Source: Oopsacas minuta
Lineage: Eukaryota > Porifera > Hexactinellida > Lyssacinosida > Leucopsacidae
Length of the DNA stretch: 64,000 nucleotides
Assembly: GCA_024704765.1 (NCBI GenBank)
Contig: JAKMXF010000003.1
Span: 1 to 64,000 of the forward strand
Direction: 5' to 3'
In this document: positions 62,267 to 64,000 of the stretch, piece by piece
Layout: each line of letters begins with the position of its first letter
Numbering within the stretch: the stretch's first letter is position 1
Notes under the pieces: generated by a model
Told to the model about the DNA's origin: nothing
Seen by the model: only the letters and a program-made list of their open reading frames with translations
Database searches by the model: none
Made by a program: the position numbers and the translations under genes

Positions 62267-64000
62267 ATGACATTCACACGATTTGGTGGTCAAGATTACA
62301 ACGCTTTAAAAAAGCAAACTCGACAAACAAATACATTATTCGAAGATCCCACTTTTGGAGCGGTGGAGAGTTCCCTCTACCCTTGCGCCTCAAATGAGAA
62401 GCGGGACGTAGTTTGGAAACGGCCAGGAGAGATCACAGATAACCCGCGCTTATTCGTGGACGGTACTGATAGTGATGACGTCATTCAGGGGTGTCTAGGT
62501 AACTGTTGGTTCGCGGCAGCTTTGGCAACTTTAGCCAAAAATAAAAAATTGTTGGATTTGGTGATTCCTAACATAAAACATCAGGAATGGGTGCATTCCA
62601 CTGAGGCGACAGTTGATGGGGAGTCTAAGATACAAGTAACACCTCGTTATGGCGGTATTTTTAAGTTCAGGTTCTGGAGGATGGGAGGTTGGATAGAAGT
62701 AATTGTTGATGATCGTCTTCCAGTTGTCGATGGTAAACTCATTTACATTCATAGTCGTGAGGAAAATGAATTCTGGAGTGCATTAGTTGAAAAGGCGTAT
62801 GCCAAATTGAATAGTTGCTACGAGTCCTTGCGTACTGGATCCCCGGGTGAAGCCCTTGTAGATTTTACTGGAGGCATAAATGAAACTATAAAACTTCCTG
62901 ATAGTATTTCGCCAAAGGAATTGGATATTATATTCCAAAAGTTGATTGATGTACAGAAAAACCATGCATTAATAGTAGCATCCATTCATGACCCTGATGG
63001 CGAACAAAAAACGCTCCCGCAAGGTCTAGTGACTGGACACACGTACTCTCTAACAAATATCCATGACATGAGGTTAAATAGAGGACTGTTTGCCATTTTC
63101 AAAAGGGAGCGCATGGCAATGATCCGATTACGTAACCCATGGGGGGAGTTAGAGTGGACCGGTCCATGGTCTGATGGGTCTGAAGAGTGGACTAAGATTC
63201 CAGAAACGGAGAAAAATGACATGGGTCTAGTTTTCACGGACGATGGTGAATTTTGGATGGAAATGACTGATTTTGTCCAGTTTTTCAGTTCAATCGATAT
63301 TTGCGAAGTTTTTAACACTAACATTTTCAATTTTTCGAAAACTTGGGTAGAATTTTCGACAGCTGGACAATGGAATCAGCGCTCTGCAGGTGGTGGAATG
63401 GCGCACGATAGTTTTGTAACTAACCCACAATATTTGATTTCGATAAAGCATAATAAAGGAAGAGAAGGGAACGTTGATTTCGTCTGCCACTTGACTCAAC
63501 AACCTTGGCTGACCAAGGAACCCGATGATATTGCTTCCCCTGCCAGAGCTCCAGGAGAGAGCGTCGAAGCAAGTGAAGGTACTCAACTTATAGTACAAGG
63601 GCCTGCCCAAAAGATCAGCCACTACCCAATAGGCATAACTTTGATTCGCGCCGAGCACAACAGGGAATACCGTATGCACAAGAAACGCGAGCCAATTGAA
63701 ACTACAGTATATTTCAATAGTAGGGATACGTTTACCAAAGTCACGCTCCATGAGGGCAAATACATTATGATCCCAAATACCTCTGAACCTGGTCAAACTG
63801 GTGATTATTTCCTTCGCTCCTTTTCTGACCGAAAAATCGTTATAACTGAACTAGTGAGACATCATCCTATTGGCATTTGGTATAAATGTATTTCACAACC
63901 ACAATTCACGGTACTTGTTGACTTAGAAAAGGCAGAAGGGCTTCTCAAACAGGATCAAATCGGCGGTGCAGATCCCTATTGCATTCTTACCCTAGGCAAA
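62267..64000 (+). CDS. Calpain-5-like cysteine protease (partial, runs off the window)
   Basis: 578 codons visible, open to the right edge. Starts MTFTRFGGQDYNALKK, as in the CAPN5/6 group. The catalytic core is intact: Cys in QGCLGNCWFAA, His in VTGHTYSLTN, Asn in RLRNPWGELEWTGPW. The CBSW/domain III part has NPQYLISIKH, EYRMHKKRE, VYFNSRDTF and EPGQTGDYFLR. The sequence then enters a C2 domain (FTVLVDLEKAEGLLKQ ... GGADPYCILTLG). A C-terminal C2 instead of the EF-hand penta domain is the mark of calpain-5/6 (tra-3) type enzymes, which are Ca-dependent regulatory proteases. CAPN6 lacks the catalytic Cys, so this is the active type. No intron so far. It is divergent from the tetraspanin with a TATA-containing promoter. 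Confidence 0.92.
   Translation, partial: MTFTRFGGQDYNALKKQTRQTNTLFEDPTFGAVESSLYPCASNEKRDVVWKRPGEITDNPRLFVDGTDSDDVIQGCLGNCWFAAALATLAKNKKLLDLVIPNIKHQEWVHSTEATVDGESKIQVTPRYGGIFKFRFWRMGGWIEVIVDDRLPVVDGKLIYIHSREENEFWSALVEKAYAKLNSCYESLRTGSPGEALVDFTGGINETIKLPDSISPKELDIIFQKLIDVQKNHALIVASIHDPDGEQKTLPQGLVTGHTYSLTNIHDMRLNRGLFAIFKRERMAMIRLRNPWGELEWTGPWSDGSEEWTKIPETEKNDMGLVFTDDGEFWMEMTDFVQFFSSIDICEVFNTNIFNFSKTWVEFSTAGQWNQRSAGGGMAHDSFVTNPQYLISIKHNKGREGNVDFVCHLTQQPWLTKEPDDIASPARAPGESVEASEGTQLIVQGPAQKISHYPIGITLIRAEHNREYRMHKKREPIETTVYFNSRDTFTKVTLHEGKYIMIPNTSEPGQTGDYFLRSFSDRKIVITELVRHHPIGIWYKCISQPQFTVLVDLEKAEGLLKQDQIGGADPYCILTLGK

Noticed and set aside
63290-63796. Minus-strand ORF of 168 codons in the calpain region
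   Set aside because: It is antisense to a continuous, highly conserved calpain frame on the plus strand.
1-64000. tRNA, rRNA, large transposon or viral genes
   Set aside because: I saw no tRNA-like cloverleaf, rRNA segment, reverse transcriptase, integrase or transposase frame; only short nonautonomous elements. Scanning by eye could miss a tRNA.

Overview
The window is animal nuclear DNA. It has GT-AG introns, single-exon genes between intron-rich ones, and conserved genes of ciliary (BBS2, PG-rich repeat protein), peroxisomal (PEX12), splicing (SNRPD2), translation (RPS2, EIF3F) and vesicle-tether (RINT1) function. Metazoan signatures include a classical-type cadherin, a tetraspanin, an adhesion-type 7TM receptor and a PRDM protein. 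High AT content, very close gene spacing, many short introns and many small terminal-inverted-repeat elements suggest an early-branching animal, most likely a demosponge of the Amphimedon type. This is inference from gene content and style; I could not run a search.

Layout. 0.1-0.8 kb (-): TIGAR-like phosphatase. 1.4-7.8 kb (+): nine-exon RO60 gene hosting two intronless genes in its introns, a PRDM9-like PR/SET zinc-finger protein and an orphan 7TM protein. 7.9-9.9 kb: ciliary/sperm-tail PG-repeat protein. 10.2 kb: SNRPD2. 10.7-15.8 kb: EGF-rich adhesion-type 7TM receptor in one exon. 16.2-28.3 kb: 17-exon scaffold with about ten PDZ domains, whose last intron holds two divergent ARF GTPases and a RUN/C1/Rubicon-homology protein. 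28.5-39.0 kb: 14-exon BBS2 with RINT1, a beta-propeller protein and a small ORF on the opposite strand inside its introns. 39.4-40.6 kb (-): PEX12. 41-42.5 kb (-): 7TM protein. 42.9-55.7 kb (-): a 4240-residue cadherin in one exon. Then RPS2, EIF3F and a tetraspanin (all -), and a calpain-5-like gene (+) running off the right edge.

Spliced models were built by eye from GT-AG sites and protein homology. RO60 (546 aa), the PG-repeat gene (317), the PDZ scaffold (1609), BBS2 (731), PEX12 (347), RPS2 (260), EIF3F (292) and the tetraspanin (230) all give open, in-frame totals close to family lengths where these are known, which supports the exon calls.

The main things to examine are: systematic nesting of intronless genes in introns of intron-rich hosts; a PRDM9-type methyltransferase with a recently duplicated finger array; a FAT-sized ectodomain carrying catenin-binding tail motifs; two precursor-like hairpins; an over-represented TTTCACACCT 10-mer resembling a T-box half site; and TTTG-type simple repeats just after stop codons. 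The genes show no common pathway. The nested genes look placed by genome compaction or retroposition rather than functionally clustered.
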